Part shown: piece after piece, positions 43,352 through 52,088 of the stretch
Position numbering within the stretch: position 1 is the stretch's first letter
Layout of the letters: every line of letters starts with the position of its first letter
DNA from: Thermanaerothrix solaris
Lineage (GTDB): Bacteria; Chloroflexota; Anaerolineae; Anaerolineales; Anaerolineaceae
DNA: 64,000 nucleotides
Assembly (NCBI RefSeq): GCF_032334255.1
Contig: NZ_JAUHMF010000001.1
Span: 1,302,001-1,366,000 of the forward strand
Direction of reading: 5' to 3'
Position numbers and translations under genes: made by a program
Notes under the pieces: generated by a model
Seen by the model: only the letters and a program-made list of their open reading frames with translations
The model's database searches: none
What the model was told of the DNA's origin: nothing

Positions 43352-44032
43352 TTATTCTTCAGTTTCGCGCAGAACATAACCCACGCTGCGCAGGGTATGG
43401 ATCAAGCGGGGTTCACCTTCGGCTTCCAGTTTTTGTCTCAGGTAGCGGATATACACATCCAGGACATTGCTCTCGCCACTGAAATCATATCCCCAGATAC
43501 GATCAAAGATCATCTCCCGCGTCAACACCTGACGGGGGTGGCGCATGAACAATTCTAAGAGGTCGAACTCGCGCGCCGTCAGTGAAATCACCCGCTGCCC
43601 GCGGCGAGCTTGCCGGGTACGTGTGTCTAATTCGAGGTCCGCAAATTTCAAAACGGGCGCCCGCTCAGCCTCGGTGCGCCGCAAGAGGGCCCGCACCCGG
43701 GCCAAAAATTCTTCTACTTGGAAGGGCTTGACGATGTAATCATCTGCCCCAGCATCTAAGCCCTGCACCCGATCCTGTACGGTGTCCTTGGCCGTTAACA
43801 TCAAGATCGGCACTTTGCTGGCCGCACGTAAGCGCTGACATACTTCCAGGCCATCAATACCTGGTAACATCCAATCTAGAACCACCAAATCAGGGCGCGA
43901 CTCGCGGAAGAGCCTGAGGCCGCTCTCTCCATCCAAAGCCGCTTCTACCACATAACCCTCATAGGTCAGTGCGCGTTTGAGAATACGCTGAATGGCTTCA
44001 TCATCTTCGATAATCAGAATTCGCTCTTTCAT
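43352..44032 (-). CDS. OmpR/PhoB-family response regulator
   Basis: The 226-residue protein has a receiver domain with acidic pocket IIEDDEA, phosphoacceptor Asp in LVVLDWMLPG and Lys in YIVKPF, then a winged-helix DNA-binding domain (SLTAREFDLLELFMRHPRQVL and DVYIRYLRQKLE). It forms an operon with the downstream kinase. Its targets are not apparent; the membrane protein 41173 and copper pair are neighbours but not proven targets. Confidence 0.95.
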   Translation of the reverse strand: MKERILIIEDDEAIQRILKRALTYEGYVVEAALDGESGLRLFRESRPDLVVLDWMLPGIDGLEVCQRLRAASKVPILMLTAKDTVQDRVQGLDAGADDYIVKPFQVEEFLARVRALLRRTEAERAPVLKFADLELDTRTRQARRGQRVISLTAREFDLLELFMRHPRQVLTREMIFDRIWGYDFSGESNVLDVYIRYLRQKLEAEGEPRLIHTLRSVGYVLRETEE

Positions 44033-44151
44033 ATACCCTCCGCGTGTTGAAAATAATATATCACAACTTTTTCAACGCTGTTCTGCTCAGAGATGGGCAA
44101 ATCCCATCCCCCTAAGCCGAGCAAGTACTTCCTGCCCGTCCATCCTTCTGC

Positions 44152-44157
44152 TATAAT
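44152..44157 (+). promoter_or_regulatory. -10 box giving a leaderless mRNA
   Basis: A consensus TATAAT ends seven bases before the ATG at 44165, so transcription should start almost at the start codon. The -35 region is weak. Confidence 0.6.
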
Positions 44158-44164
44158 CCTGATC

Positions 44165-45316
44165 ATGACCGTTGATGCCACACCACTTATTTGGGTAGAT
44201 TCCCCCAAAGCCCTCCAAGACCTGGCTGAAGACCTCTCAACGTACGCTCAGGTGGCCGTAGACACCGAATCTAACAGTCTTTACGCTTATCAGGAACAGG
44301 TTTGTCTGATCCAGTTTTCAACCCCATCAGCCGATTACCTTGTGGACCCATTGCGCCTGAGAGATCTCTCCGCCCTCGGCCCGTTATTCGCCTCTGAACG
44401 AATTGAGAAAATTTTTCACGCTGCAGAATACGATCTCATCTGCCTTAAGCGCGATTTTGGCTTTACCTTCCGCAACATCTTCGATACCATGCATGCAGCG
44501 CGCATCCTGGGGCGGAGCGAAGTCGGATTAGCCAATCTACTCAAACAGGAATTCGGGCTCCAACTGGAAAAACACTATCAACGCGCCGACTGGTCTCAAC
44601 GCCCTCTACCGCCGGCCATGTTGGAGTATGCCCGCCACGATACCCACTTCTTAATTCCATTGCGTCAACGTTTAGCCACTGCCTTACAGCAAAAAGGTCT
44701 CTGGGAACTAGCCCGGGAAGATTTTGCCCGTCTTACCGAAGTGAGCCCGCCCAACACCGATTTGAGCCGTGGGCCGGATTGGAATCTGGCCCAGCGCTAT
44801 AACCTCACTCCTCAACAGATGGCTGTCTTGGCCGCATTATATGCCTATCGCGACGAGCAGGCGCGGCAGGCGAATCTCCCGCATTTCAAAATTCTCAGCA
44901 ACGAGGTTTTACTTGAACTGGCGCGCACCCTGCCTCAGAATCCAAGAGACCTTTCCCGGCTGGGACTCCTGAATGCCAAACAGCGGGCACGATTCCAAGA
45001 AGGTTTGCTCGAGACCATCCGCGCGGCGCTTACCGCTCCTCCCCCGCCGCGCCCCCGTAATGGGATACCCGATGAGGCCGTTTTAGCCCGCCTGGAACAT
45101 TTGCGCCAGTGGCGTAAACAACTGGGGCGGCACTTAGGCGTTGAATCCGATATCATATTGCCTCGTGACCTTATGGAGCGCATTGCCCGCGAGAACCCCA
45201 CCCGCCTTGAGGATTTAGCCCAGATCATGCAATCCACCCCCTGGCGTTTTCGTCGCTTTGGAACGGAAATTTTGCGTGTTTTACAAGAGGCCAATTTTGC
45301 CCTTGCCCACCCCTGA
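44165..45316 (+). CDS. rnd: Ribonuclease D
   Basis: RNase D trims tRNA 3' ends. The 383-residue protein has a DEDD 3'-5' exonuclease domain with AVDTESNSLY, HAAEYDLICLKRDFG, and YARHDTHFLIPL, followed by two HRDC-like helical regions (about 215-290 and 310-380). ATG 44165 matches the start of homology and is predicted leaderless; the frame extends to 44093 but that part carries the promoter. Confidence 0.9.
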   Translation: MTVDATPLIWVDSPKALQDLAEDLSTYAQVAVDTESNSLYAYQEQVCLIQFSTPSADYLVDPLRLRDLSALGPLFASERIEKIFHAAEYDLICLKRDFGFTFRNIFDTMHAARILGRSEVGLANLLKQEFGLQLEKHYQRADWSQRPLPPAMLEYARHDTHFLIPLRQRLATALQQKGLWELAREDFARLTEVSPPNTDLSRGPDWNLAQRYNLTPQQMAVLAALYAYRDEQARQANLPHFKILSNEVLLELARTLPQNPRDLSRLGLLNAKQRARFQEGLLETIRAALTAPPPPRPRNGIPDEAVLARLEHLRQWRKQLGRHLGVESDIILPRDLMERIARENPTRLEDLAQIMQSTPWRFRRFGTEILRVLQEANFALAHP

Positions 45317-45358
45317 TTCACCCTAAGTTATCTTTTCAAATCCCAAAAGGAGCCCAAT

Positions 45359-46753
45359 ATGCGCATTCATTTCTTGGGGGCTGCTCAAACCGTTACCGGC
45401 GCCCAATTTTTGCTTGAAGTCAACAGCCATACCCTGCTTTTGGAATGCGGGCTTTACCAAGGTAAACGAGAAGAATCCTATCGCCGCAATCAGACGTTCG
45501 CGTTTGACCCCCGCCAAATTTCGGCAGCGATCCTTTCGCATGCGCACATTGATCACAGCGGGAATCTGCCCAACTTGGTCAAGCAAGGCTATGCCGGCCC
45601 AATTTACACTACCCCAGCCACTGCCGCCCTGACCGACATCATGGTGCGCGATTCCGCCCATGTCCTTGAGGCCGATGTCAACTATGTCAACAAAAAACGC
45701 CGTAAACGCGGCGAACCACCGCTAGAGCCCTTGTATACGGTAGCCGATGCTGAAAAAGTTGCACCACTTTTTCACCCTATTCCTTATCAACAACCCTTTG
45801 AACCTATACCCGGTGTGCAGGCGACCCTGGTTGACGCTGGACATATCCTGGGATCAGCGGCCATCGTGCTTGATATTGAAGAGCAGGGACACCGCTTCCG
45901 ACTCTGGTTTTCAGGCGATATTGGGCGCGAACGTTTGCCACTATTGCGTGATCCAGTGCTACCCGAAGCCGCCGATTTTCTGATGATGGAATGTACTTAC
46001 GGCGATCATCCGCATCACGACCCTGAGGAAGCCTACGAGCGCTTACGAGAGGTTACCGTACGTACCCTGAAGCGCGGAGGAAAGGTAATCATCCCGGCCT
46101 TTGCAGTCGGGCGCACCCAGGAACTGGTCTATTGCTATAATCGCATGCTTCAAGCCGGCGAAATTCCACCCGTGCCTATCTACGTGGATAGTCCACTGGC
46201 CGTGGCAGCCAGCCGCATCTTCCAACACTTCACCGACCTCTTCGATGAAGAAACCCGCGCCTTTGTCCAAAGTGGCGGTCACCCGGCGCTCAATTACCCC
46301 CAATTACATTACGTGCAATCCGTTGAAGAATCCCGCGCTCTCAATGACCGCATGGATCCAATGATCATCATCTCTGCCTCGGGAATGGCTGAAGCCGGGC
46401 GGATCCTCCATCACCTCAAACACAATATCCAGAATCCGCGCAACACAATTGTGATTGTCTCCTGGCAAGCGCCGGATACGTTAGGGCGGCGGTTGGTTGA
46501 AGGTGCCCCCGTTGTGCGCATCTTTGGCGAACTTTTCGACCGTCGCGCCGAAGTTGTGGCGATTGACGGGTTCTCTGCCCATGCTGGTCAGGATATGCTC
46601 CTACGTTATGCCCAGGCCAGTCAACCCTCAATTCAAAAACTGTTTCTGGTTCATGGCGAGCCGAACGCCGCCGGCGCATTAACGGAAAAATTAAAAGAGA
46701 TTGGTTTCCGCGACATCCACTACCCCGCCAAAGATAGTTCGATTGATCTGTAA
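45359..46753 (+). CDS. Metallo-beta-lactamase/beta-CASP ribonuclease
   Basis: The 464-residue protein is an MBL-fold RNA exonuclease/endonuclease of the CPSF73/YSH1 type. HAHIDHSGNLP provides the HxHxDH zinc motif, DAGHILGSAAIV and SGDIGRERLPLL the next ligands, and ISASGMAEAGRILHHL with SAHAGQDMLL the beta-CASP motifs. AAAAGGAG precedes ATG 45359, 42 bases after rnd, so both RNA nucleases may be co-transcribed. Confidence 0.92.
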   Translation: MRIHFLGAAQTVTGAQFLLEVNSHTLLLECGLYQGKREESYRRNQTFAFDPRQISAAILSHAHIDHSGNLPNLVKQGYAGPIYTTPATAALTDIMVRDSAHVLEADVNYVNKKRRKRGEPPLEPLYTVADAEKVAPLFHPIPYQQPFEPIPGVQATLVDAGHILGSAAIVLDIEEQGHRFRLWFSGDIGRERLPLLRDPVLPEAADFLMMECTYGDHPHHDPEEAYERLREVTVRTLKRGGKVIIPAFAVGRTQELVYCYNRMLQAGEIPPVPIYVDSPLAVAASRIFQHFTDLFDEETRAFVQSGGHPALNYPQLHYVQSVEESRALNDRMDPMIIISASGMAEAGRILHHLKHNIQNPRNTIVIVSWQAPDTLGRRLVEGAPVVRIFGELFDRRAEVVAIDGFSAHAGQDMLLRYAQASQPSIQKLFLVHGEPNAAGALTEKLKEIGFRDIHYPAKDSSIDL

Positions 46754-46801
46754 TAAACATGAGACAATCGGAAAAACGATCTCCTTCTTTTACAGAAAAA
46801 A

Positions 46802-48202
46802 ATGCTCCGTGTGTTTTGGAAAGGCGCTCGCCCGCTCACCGCACAGGAACGGGAAGAAATCATCATCGAACTAACCCCCCTTTCCTCACCCGGTTTTGAC
46901 TTTTTCCTTCTGGTTGTGCTTTCAACCAGTATTGCCACGCTTGGCCTATTGACCAACTCACCAGCAGTGATTATCGGCGCCATGCTGGTTGCTCCACTTA
47001 TGTCACCCATTCTGACCATTGGGCTGGCATCGGTTATTGGCGATAGCCGAATGCTCAGTTCGGCCCTCAGTGCCCTATTGCGGGGTGCCTTTCTTTCCAT
47101 ACTGCTGTCCTTTTTTATTACTATAATCAACATCAACCTGCCCATTTTATATCTGCAACAATTACCCCAAGAAGTCATCAGTCGGACACATCCATCACCC
47201 ATTGATCTGGTGATCGCCTTGGCAGGCGGTTTTGCCGCTGCTTATGCGCTTACCCGAGAAAATCTTTCAGCTGCTTTGCCAGGGGTGGCCATTGCTACCG
47301 CTCTTATGCCACCCCTTTGTACCATTGGAATTGGCTTGGCTTTCAATGATATGGATGTTGCTGGTGGAGCGACGTTGTTATTTATCACCAATGCCGTTAC
47401 CATTGCGTTTGCAGCGGGGTTAGTTTTCTTCTTGCGCGGATTCGGTTCACGCCGTATTCGTAAAGAAAAACGCCTGCCACAAAGTCTCTTCTTTTCCGCC
47501 GGTCTGATGATTATCTTATTAATTCCGCTTACTTATTACAGTTTTCAATTTTATAAAGATGCCAATGACAACCGCATGATTCGCGAAGTGATTGGGGATA
47601 AAGTTGCCCGGCTGAACGGCAGTGAATTGGAAAACATGAAAATTCAACGCAACCCAGAAGGTTTGGAAATTATTTTAACGATTCGGACAAATCGTTTGCT
47701 TAGTTATGATCAGGTGGTTTTTCTGCAAGAGTCTCTGGTGAATGAGTTACATCAACCGGTTTCGCTAAAAGTGAATCAGGTTTTTGCAGAATATTTAGAT
47801 CCTCTCCTGCCGCCAACCCCAACGCCTACACGAACATCTACACCCACAGCAACCCCTGGACCGTCTCCAACTCCGACCTCAACGTTTACGCAAACTCCAT
47901 CCCCAACTGCATCCCCAACCATCACGCCAACCACGACACCAACTTTGATGCCCACCCCCACAAATTTGCCCCAGCGCGTGCTGGTCGGACCGGTTACAAT
48001 CCCACCTTTGCGAATTTATCAGGAGCCTGGTGGCCCGGTGATCGGTTACATTGAGATGGGCAAACCAATTTATCGGCTCTATCAAACCCAATTGTATCAG
48101 GGCCTGGTTTGGGTTGAAGTGCGGGACAGTGAAAACCGGGTTGGCTGGATTCCCGAACTTTATCTCCGCACACTTACCCCCTCACCCACCCTGACTCCCT
48201 GA
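46802..48202 (+). CDS. DUF389 membrane protein fused to an SH3-like domain
   Basis: The 466-residue protein has the DUF389 core: LATLGLLTNSPAVIIGAMLVAPLMSPI-type helices followed by a LPGVAIATALMPPLCTIGIGL helix, about six helices to residue 270. A soluble part follows, then a 55-residue Pro/Thr repeat linker (about 337-390) and a C-terminal bacterial SH3-like domain (GYIEMGKPIYRL, VEVRDSENRVGWIPELYL). No good SD precedes ATG 46802; an A7 run at 46796-46802 joins it to a short upstream frame from ATG 46759. Function unknown. Confidence 0.82.
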   Translation: MLRVFWKGARPLTAQEREEIIIELTPLSSPGFDFFLLVVLSTSIATLGLLTNSPAVIIGAMLVAPLMSPILTIGLASVIGDSRMLSSALSALLRGAFLSILLSFFITIININLPILYLQQLPQEVISRTHPSPIDLVIALAGGFAAAYALTRENLSAALPGVAIATALMPPLCTIGIGLAFNDMDVAGGATLLFITNAVTIAFAAGLVFFLRGFGSRRIRKEKRLPQSLFFSAGLMIILLIPLTYYSFQFYKDANDNRMIREVIGDKVARLNGSELENMKIQRNPEGLEIILTIRTNRLLSYDQVVFLQESLVNELHQPVSLKVNQVFAEYLDPLLPPTPTPTRTSTPTATPGPSPTPTSTFTQTPSPTASPTITPTTTPTLMPTPTNLPQRVLVGPVTIPPLRIYQEPGGPVIGYIEMGKPIYRLYQTQLYQGLVWVEVRDSENRVGWIPELYLRTLTPSPTLTP

Positions 48203-48245
48203 ACGGCATTCTTTGCAATCCTTACAAAAATTTTCGCACTTCTGC

Positions 48246-48251
48246 TATAAT
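48246..48251 (+). promoter_or_regulatory. -10 box of the tRNA-Ser gene
   Basis: TATAAT ends about 10 bases before the mature tRNA. The best -35 candidates upstream are imperfect. Confidence 0.5.
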
Positions 48252-48261
48252 ACCAACACCC

Positions 48262-48349
48262 GGAGAGGTGCCGGAGTGGACGATCGGGGCGGTCTCGAAA
48301 ACCGTTGTGGTCCTTTGGGCCACCGTGGGTTCGAATCCCACCCTCTCCG
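48262..48349 (+). tRNA. tRNA-Ser (anticodon CGA)
   Basis: The acceptor GGAGAGG (48262-48268) pairs with CCTCTCC (48342-48348), with discriminator G. The anticodon loop is CTCGAAA with CGA at 48296-48298, reading UCG. The long variable arm and the T-loop GGTTCGAATCC are present, as expected for a class II tRNA. The 3' CCA is not encoded. Confidence 0.97.
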
Positions 48350-48400
48350 CCTCAAACGTTGCCTTTTTCCCCAAAGCCCTACCGATAACATCAACCATGG

Positions 48401-48428
48401 GACAGGTGATGACACCTGTCTTTTTTTC
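48401..48428 (+). terminator. Terminator after tRNA-Ser
   Basis: GACAGGTG at 48401-48408 pairs with CACCTGTC at 48413-48420, followed by TTTTTTTC. Confidence 0.9.
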
Positions 48429-48516
48429 ATTTTTTTAGGCCTACCATCTGCTCGCGAGCTCGCCTCTTCGGGTGTTTTAGCGCAGATTTTACACTTCAAC
48501 CAACCGCTTATTTAAC

Positions 48517-48559
48517 CGAAAGCGGATCCTCCATAAACCCTGGGGATCCGCTTTCGTTT
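48517..48559. terminator. Bidirectional terminator downstream of the SWIM gene
   Basis: CGAAAGCGGATCC at 48517-48529 pairs with GGATCCGCTTTCG at 48544-48556 (13 bp). It separates the tRNA gene from the convergent SWIM gene. Confidence 0.7.
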
Positions 48560-48579
48560 AAGAGAAAACCCCTTTACGG

Positions 48580-48822
48580 CTACGAATTGATCGGCTGGGT
48601 CAGCATATTCTCCAGGACGATTTCCAGGGCCATGGTGTGACTACACACACCACGACTGCGAAAGAATTCGCAATCACATTGCCATTTACCGTGGTCGAAT
48701 TGAACCACATGGGTGTTATTTTCTCCTTCTACCGTCACCGTGAAGGTTTGAAAGCGAATGCGTTCACGCTCCTGGGCATATCGTCTGGCTTTCTCACGTT
48801 TGCCAATCATCCCGTAATCCAT
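48580..48822 (-). CDS. Small SWIM zinc-finger protein
   Basis: The 80-residue protein has a basic N-terminus (GKREKARRYAQERERIRF), two beta strands and a SWIM motif CDCEFFRSRGVCSH (CxC...CxH), a zinc-binding fold that binds DNA or proteins. Stand-alone SWIM proteins of this size have no settled function. ATG 48822 follows AAAGGAG. Confidence 0.82.
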   Translation of the reverse strand: MDYGMIGKREKARRYAQERERIRFQTFTVTVEGENNTHVVQFDHGKWQCDCEFFRSRGVCSHTMALEIVLENMLTQPINS

Positions 48823-48962
48823 CACGCATCTCCTTTCATGGGTTGGAAAAAGGTTAAACAAGCAAAAAGGCACGCGAAATACCGCGTGCCGCGAAAGACA
48901 GGGAGCAAGGTAAAACAGGATGTTTCTTCATAGAGCCTGCTTTTATGATATACGCTCTTGCG

Positions 48963-49460
48963 TTATGAGTCAACTATTTTTTCCATGATTAATGCATCTT
49001 CGCCATCACTATAATAGTGCTTCCAAACGTCCACTTCGCGGTAACCCTCTCGATAATACAACTGAATGGCCGGCCAGTTTGTACGTCGCACGCTCAAACG
49101 GATACGGGGCATGTTTAACCGCTGCTCGCATTCCACCAGTAGCGACCGTCCGATGCCCAAGCGCCGATAATCCGGGCTGACACCCAAGGTCAGAATCCAG
49201 CCCAGTTTTTCTTTTGGTTTGGCTTCACCAGCAACAAAACCTACCAGTTGATCATCCACCACAGCCTTCAATCGTACAACGCCGGGCAAAGTTACGACCG
49301 CCACAATATCCAGCAAAGGCCAGGCATCACGACCAAAACAGGCCTTTTCCAAGCGATAAAGAGCCTGAATATCCCGCCAGTTGGCTTCGAGAATTTGATA
49401 ATGAACTGTGGTAACCAAGTTCGCTATTTGCGTAGAGGGGAGTGTGGCCAAACTGACCAA
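48963..49460 (-). CDS. GNAT-family N-acetyltransferase (RimI-like)
   Basis: The 165-residue protein has the acetyl-CoA pocket LGVSPDYRRLGIGRSLL (RxxGxG) and the C-terminal RTNWPAIQLYYREGYREVDVW typical of GNAT enzymes. The substrate is unknown. The start is uncertain: TTG 49460 lies within an inverted repeat (49435-49468), and TTG 49418 is the next option, both with poor ribosome sites. Confidence 0.82.
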   Translation of the reverse strand: MVSLATLPSTQIANLVTTVHYQILEANWRDIQALYRLEKACFGRDAWPLLDIVAVVTLPGVVRLKAVVDDQLVGFVAGEAKPKEKLGWILTLGVSPDYRRLGIGRSLLVECEQRLNMPRIRLSVRRTNWPAIQLYYREGYREVDVWKHYYSDGEDALIMEKIVDS

Positions 49461-49483
49461 CTCCCCTCTTCAGATGTCAAAAT

Positions 49484-50395
49484 CTAGGATTGGGGCGTCC
49501 CACCGCCCTGCTCACCGCGCAAGCGGATAAAATCTCCCAATAGGCCTGTGAATTCCATGGGGAAAATGTACTTGGTGGATGGCGACGTTGCCATGCTCTT
49601 GAGAGTCTCAAAATACTGCAAGGTAAGCGTCTTGGAATCCAAGCGATTGGCCACCGAGAAAATTTTCTCCAACGCCGCCGCATACCCCTCAGCCCGCAGG
49701 AGTTGTGCCTCACGCTCGCCTTCGGCAATAAGAATCGAAGCCCGCTTTTGACCCTCTGCCTTCAGGATAGCTGCCTGTTTTTCACCCTCGGCCACGTTGA
49801 TCGCGGCTTCACGGGTACCGTTAGATTCGGTAACAATCGCACGCCGGTTGCGCTCAGCCGATAACTGTCGGTTCATCGCTTCTTGCACTTCGCGCGGCGG
49901 GATAATCTCGCGGATTTCAACATTGGTGACTTTGACACCCCACCGCTCGGTTACCTCATCCAGACGGGTGCGGAGCGCATGATTGATCTGTTCGCGTTCT
50001 GAGAGGACGCTGTCCAACATGATTGCCCCGATCACCGAACGCAGGGTGGTCGTGGCAATACCTTGAGCCGCCGCTTCAAAGTTAGCAACCTGCAAAACAC
50101 TCTGCACCGGATCGAAAACCTTGTAATACCACAAGAAATCAATTGAAATGGGCGCATTATCACTGGTAATAGCGGTCTGCGCCGGGATCTCACGCACCTG
50201 CTCGCGCAAATCCACCCGTACGCCACGATCAATGAAAGGGATCAGGAAGACCAGGCCCGGTCCACGCGATCCCAGGCAGCGCCCCAGCCGGAAAACCACT
50301 AAACGCTGATACTCCGGAACAATACGAATGGCGGCAGCCAAAAACGCAATGCCTCCCACTACAATGACGCCAATTAGGCAATATACCAGTTCCAT
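49484..50395 (-). CDS. Stomatin/slipin-like SPFH-domain protein
   Basis: The 303-residue protein has one N-terminal membrane helix, the SPFH domain (VPEYQRLVVFRLGR through ERWGVKVTNVEIREIIPP) and a coiled Ala/Glu-rich segment (EGEKQAAILKAEGQKRAS). Slipins oligomerise into membrane microdomain scaffolds and are usually encoded with NfeD, as here. ATG 50395 has GGAGG seven bases upstream. Confidence 0.93.
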   Translation of the reverse strand: MELVYCLIGVIVVGGIAFLAAAIRIVPEYQRLVVFRLGRCLGSRGPGLVFLIPFIDRGVRVDLREQVREIPAQTAITSDNAPISIDFLWYYKVFDPVQSVLQVANFEAAAQGIATTTLRSVIGAIMLDSVLSEREQINHALRTRLDEVTERWGVKVTNVEIREIIPPREVQEAMNRQLSAERNRRAIVTESNGTREAAINVAEGEKQAAILKAEGQKRASILIAEGEREAQLLRAEGYAAALEKIFSVANRLDSKTLTLQYFETLKSMATSPSTKYIFPMEFTGLLGDFIRLRGEQGGGTPQS

Positions 50396-50420
50396 GAACA
50401 CACCTCCTCAGAACACTCTT

Positions 50421-51038
50421 CTACGTCTCGGATTGAGATGATGAAGGCAAGGGTTCCACGACCAATACCAGGCCCTCACGCCCAACCACACGCACTCTAG
50501 CCCCCATGGGGATGGGGATTTCACTGCGTGCACTCCACTCTTCACCACGGATATAGACGGTTCCTTCGCGATATATCGCCGTGCGCGCTTCGCCTATCGC
50601 CCCCATTAACCGTTCTAGCGAGATTTCCGGACGGCGGCGAATGGCCTCCAAGCCTTTCCAACCCACCAGCCAGAACAAACCCACTGCTACAGTCGAAGTT
50701 ACCGCGGCTAAAAACGGGTTCACCGCCAGCCCACCTTCCGGGGTTTTAAACAGAAAGATAGAACCAACGACAAAAGCCGCACAGGCGATAACCAGGTAAA
50801 ACCACCGCCGTGAAAAACGCAAGGCCATTAAAAACGGCACAACGCCCACCACCAATAGCGCCAAGGCCCAAGCGTTAATGCTAAGGCGTGCGATTCCTAA
50901 ACCTGCGAGAACCAGAGCGAAGAGCGCGCCGATCTCCAGAATACCGGTGCCAGGCGAAAAGAGAGCCAACACGCCCAACACCAGGCCAACCACCAACAGA
51001 AAATACGCTACATTTGGGTCAATCAGGGGATTTATCAC
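50421..51038 (-). CDS. NfeD-like membrane protein with OB-fold domain
   Basis: The 205-residue product has four to five hydrophobic helices (YFLLVVGLVLGVLALF and others) and a C-terminal OB-fold NfeD domain (GAIGEARTAIYREGTVYIRG, VRVVGREGLVLVVEPL). It is the usual partner of slipin, which starts 25 bases downstream. GTG 51038 is preferred, with GAGGAG upstream. Confidence 0.9.
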   Translation of the reverse strand: MINPLIDPNVAYFLLVVGLVLGVLALFSPGTGILEIGALFALVLAGLGIARLSINAWALALLVVGVVPFLMALRFSRRWFYLVIACAAFVVGSIFLFKTPEGGLAVNPFLAAVTSTVAVGLFWLVGWKGLEAIRRRPEISLERLMGAIGEARTAIYREGTVYIRGEEWSARSEIPIPMGARVRVVGREGLVLVVEPLPSSSQSET

Positions 51039-51148
51039 GGCGGAGCATCTCCTCACTGTTCATTATACAATAATCCTGCTCCACTCTGGCCTTTTGCACA
51101 ACCCCATCTTTCGAACCCTAATCTCCAGTAGGCTTTCAATCCATTAAC

Positions 51149-51181
51149 GTAGAAAGGGCGCCCGCTCAGCGCCCTTTCTAC
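51149..51181. terminator. Strong palindrome upstream of the slipin operon and downstream of the ABC exporter
   Basis: A 13-bp perfect stem (51149-51161 with 51169-51181) and 7-nt loop lies between two minus-strand units. It probably ends the ABC-exporter transcript, though the T-run is poor. Nothing else is seen in 51039-51301. Confidence 0.5.
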
Positions 51182-51301
51182 ACACCGATATTAGATTGAC
51201 TTGCCCTGTCTCACCAACCCACCAGGAGTAAAACCTGAACCAGGAGGAGGATTTATGCCTTTATCTTAATCGAGATCTCTTAAGAAAGGACAAAGAAGAT
51301 G

Positions 51302-52087
51302 TTATCGTTCGGTTAACAATTTTTTATCTTTTGAATATTGCGGCGCTTCAAGTATTCGACCTTGCCTAAAAATCCAGGCTAATCCGCCTGCAAGTAACAG
51401 ATTAATCCCTCCCATAAACCACCAACCCACCTGCGCACTTTCTCCACCCTGAATAGTTACAACATAGTAATACCAGGGCAAAATAAAGCGCAACCAGGTT
51501 AGAAAGGGAATGTGCTGGCTCCAGCCATATAGAAGCAGGCTTACGCTCATGAGACCGACCGCGCTCCCCATTCCCACCCAGGTATTCGCCGCAAAGAGCG
51601 CCGCCAACATACCAACGTGGATGAGCAGCATCAAAAACAACCCTAGTGCCACCCAGCGCGCCGGGGTTAGGATGCTGCTTACACTTCTCCCGCCTTCTAA
51701 CACAGTCGCCCCAAGCCATCCCCCAATGATTCCACTTCCTAACAACAAAAGTAATAAGAGCACGTGGAAGCCCCAGCCACCCAGAAAAAGTATCCACCGG
51801 CGAACGGGCAACGTCAAAAGAAATGCAATGGTTTCGCGAGAGATCTCCTCACCCAACCACCGGCTGGCTTCAAGAACTAAGGGAACGCCCATGAGAAAAG
51901 GCAATATCAGGGTGAACAAAACCCCTTCCCCCCCTTCATCGGCCAGGATAGTCAGTTCCAGCCAGTCCGGCAAATTTTCAAAGGAAAGGCTGGGTGTGAT
52001 ACCCAGCCAAATTATTATGGCCACCAGGACGCCCGCGCCCGAGCCCAGCAACCACCTCAACCTTGCCCGTAAGGCGGTTGCTATCAT
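51302..52087 (-). CDS. ABC transporter permease (ABC-2 type)
   Basis: The 261-residue protein has six helices, with the DEGGEGVLFTLILPFLMGVPLVLEASRW and LGEEISRETIAFLLTLPVRR segments of ABC-2 exporters. Cargo is unknown. ATG 52087 starts two bases after the ATPase stop codon, so the pair is translationally linked. Confidence 0.85.
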   Translation of the reverse strand: MIATALRARLRWLLGSGAGVLVAIIIWLGITPSLSFENLPDWLELTILADEGGEGVLFTLILPFLMGVPLVLEASRWLGEEISRETIAFLLTLPVRRWILFLGGWGFHVLLLLLLLGSGIIGGWLGATVLEGGRSVSSILTPARWVALGLFLMLLIHVGMLAALFAANTWVGMGSAVGLMSVSLLLYGWSQHIPFLTWLRFILPWYYYVVTIQGGESAQVGWWFMGGINLLLAGGLAWIFRQGRILEAPQYSKDKKLLTER

Positions 52088-52088
52088 G

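Noticed and set aside
47776..47961. Val/Gly repeat ORF on the minus strand
   Set aside because: It is the complement of the Pro/Thr linker in the DUF389-SH3 gene, not a real repeat protein.
49434..49468. Terminator between slipin and the GNAT gene
   Set aside because: The 9-bp stem has an 18-nt loop and no T-run, and one candidate GNAT start lies in it; not enough to call.
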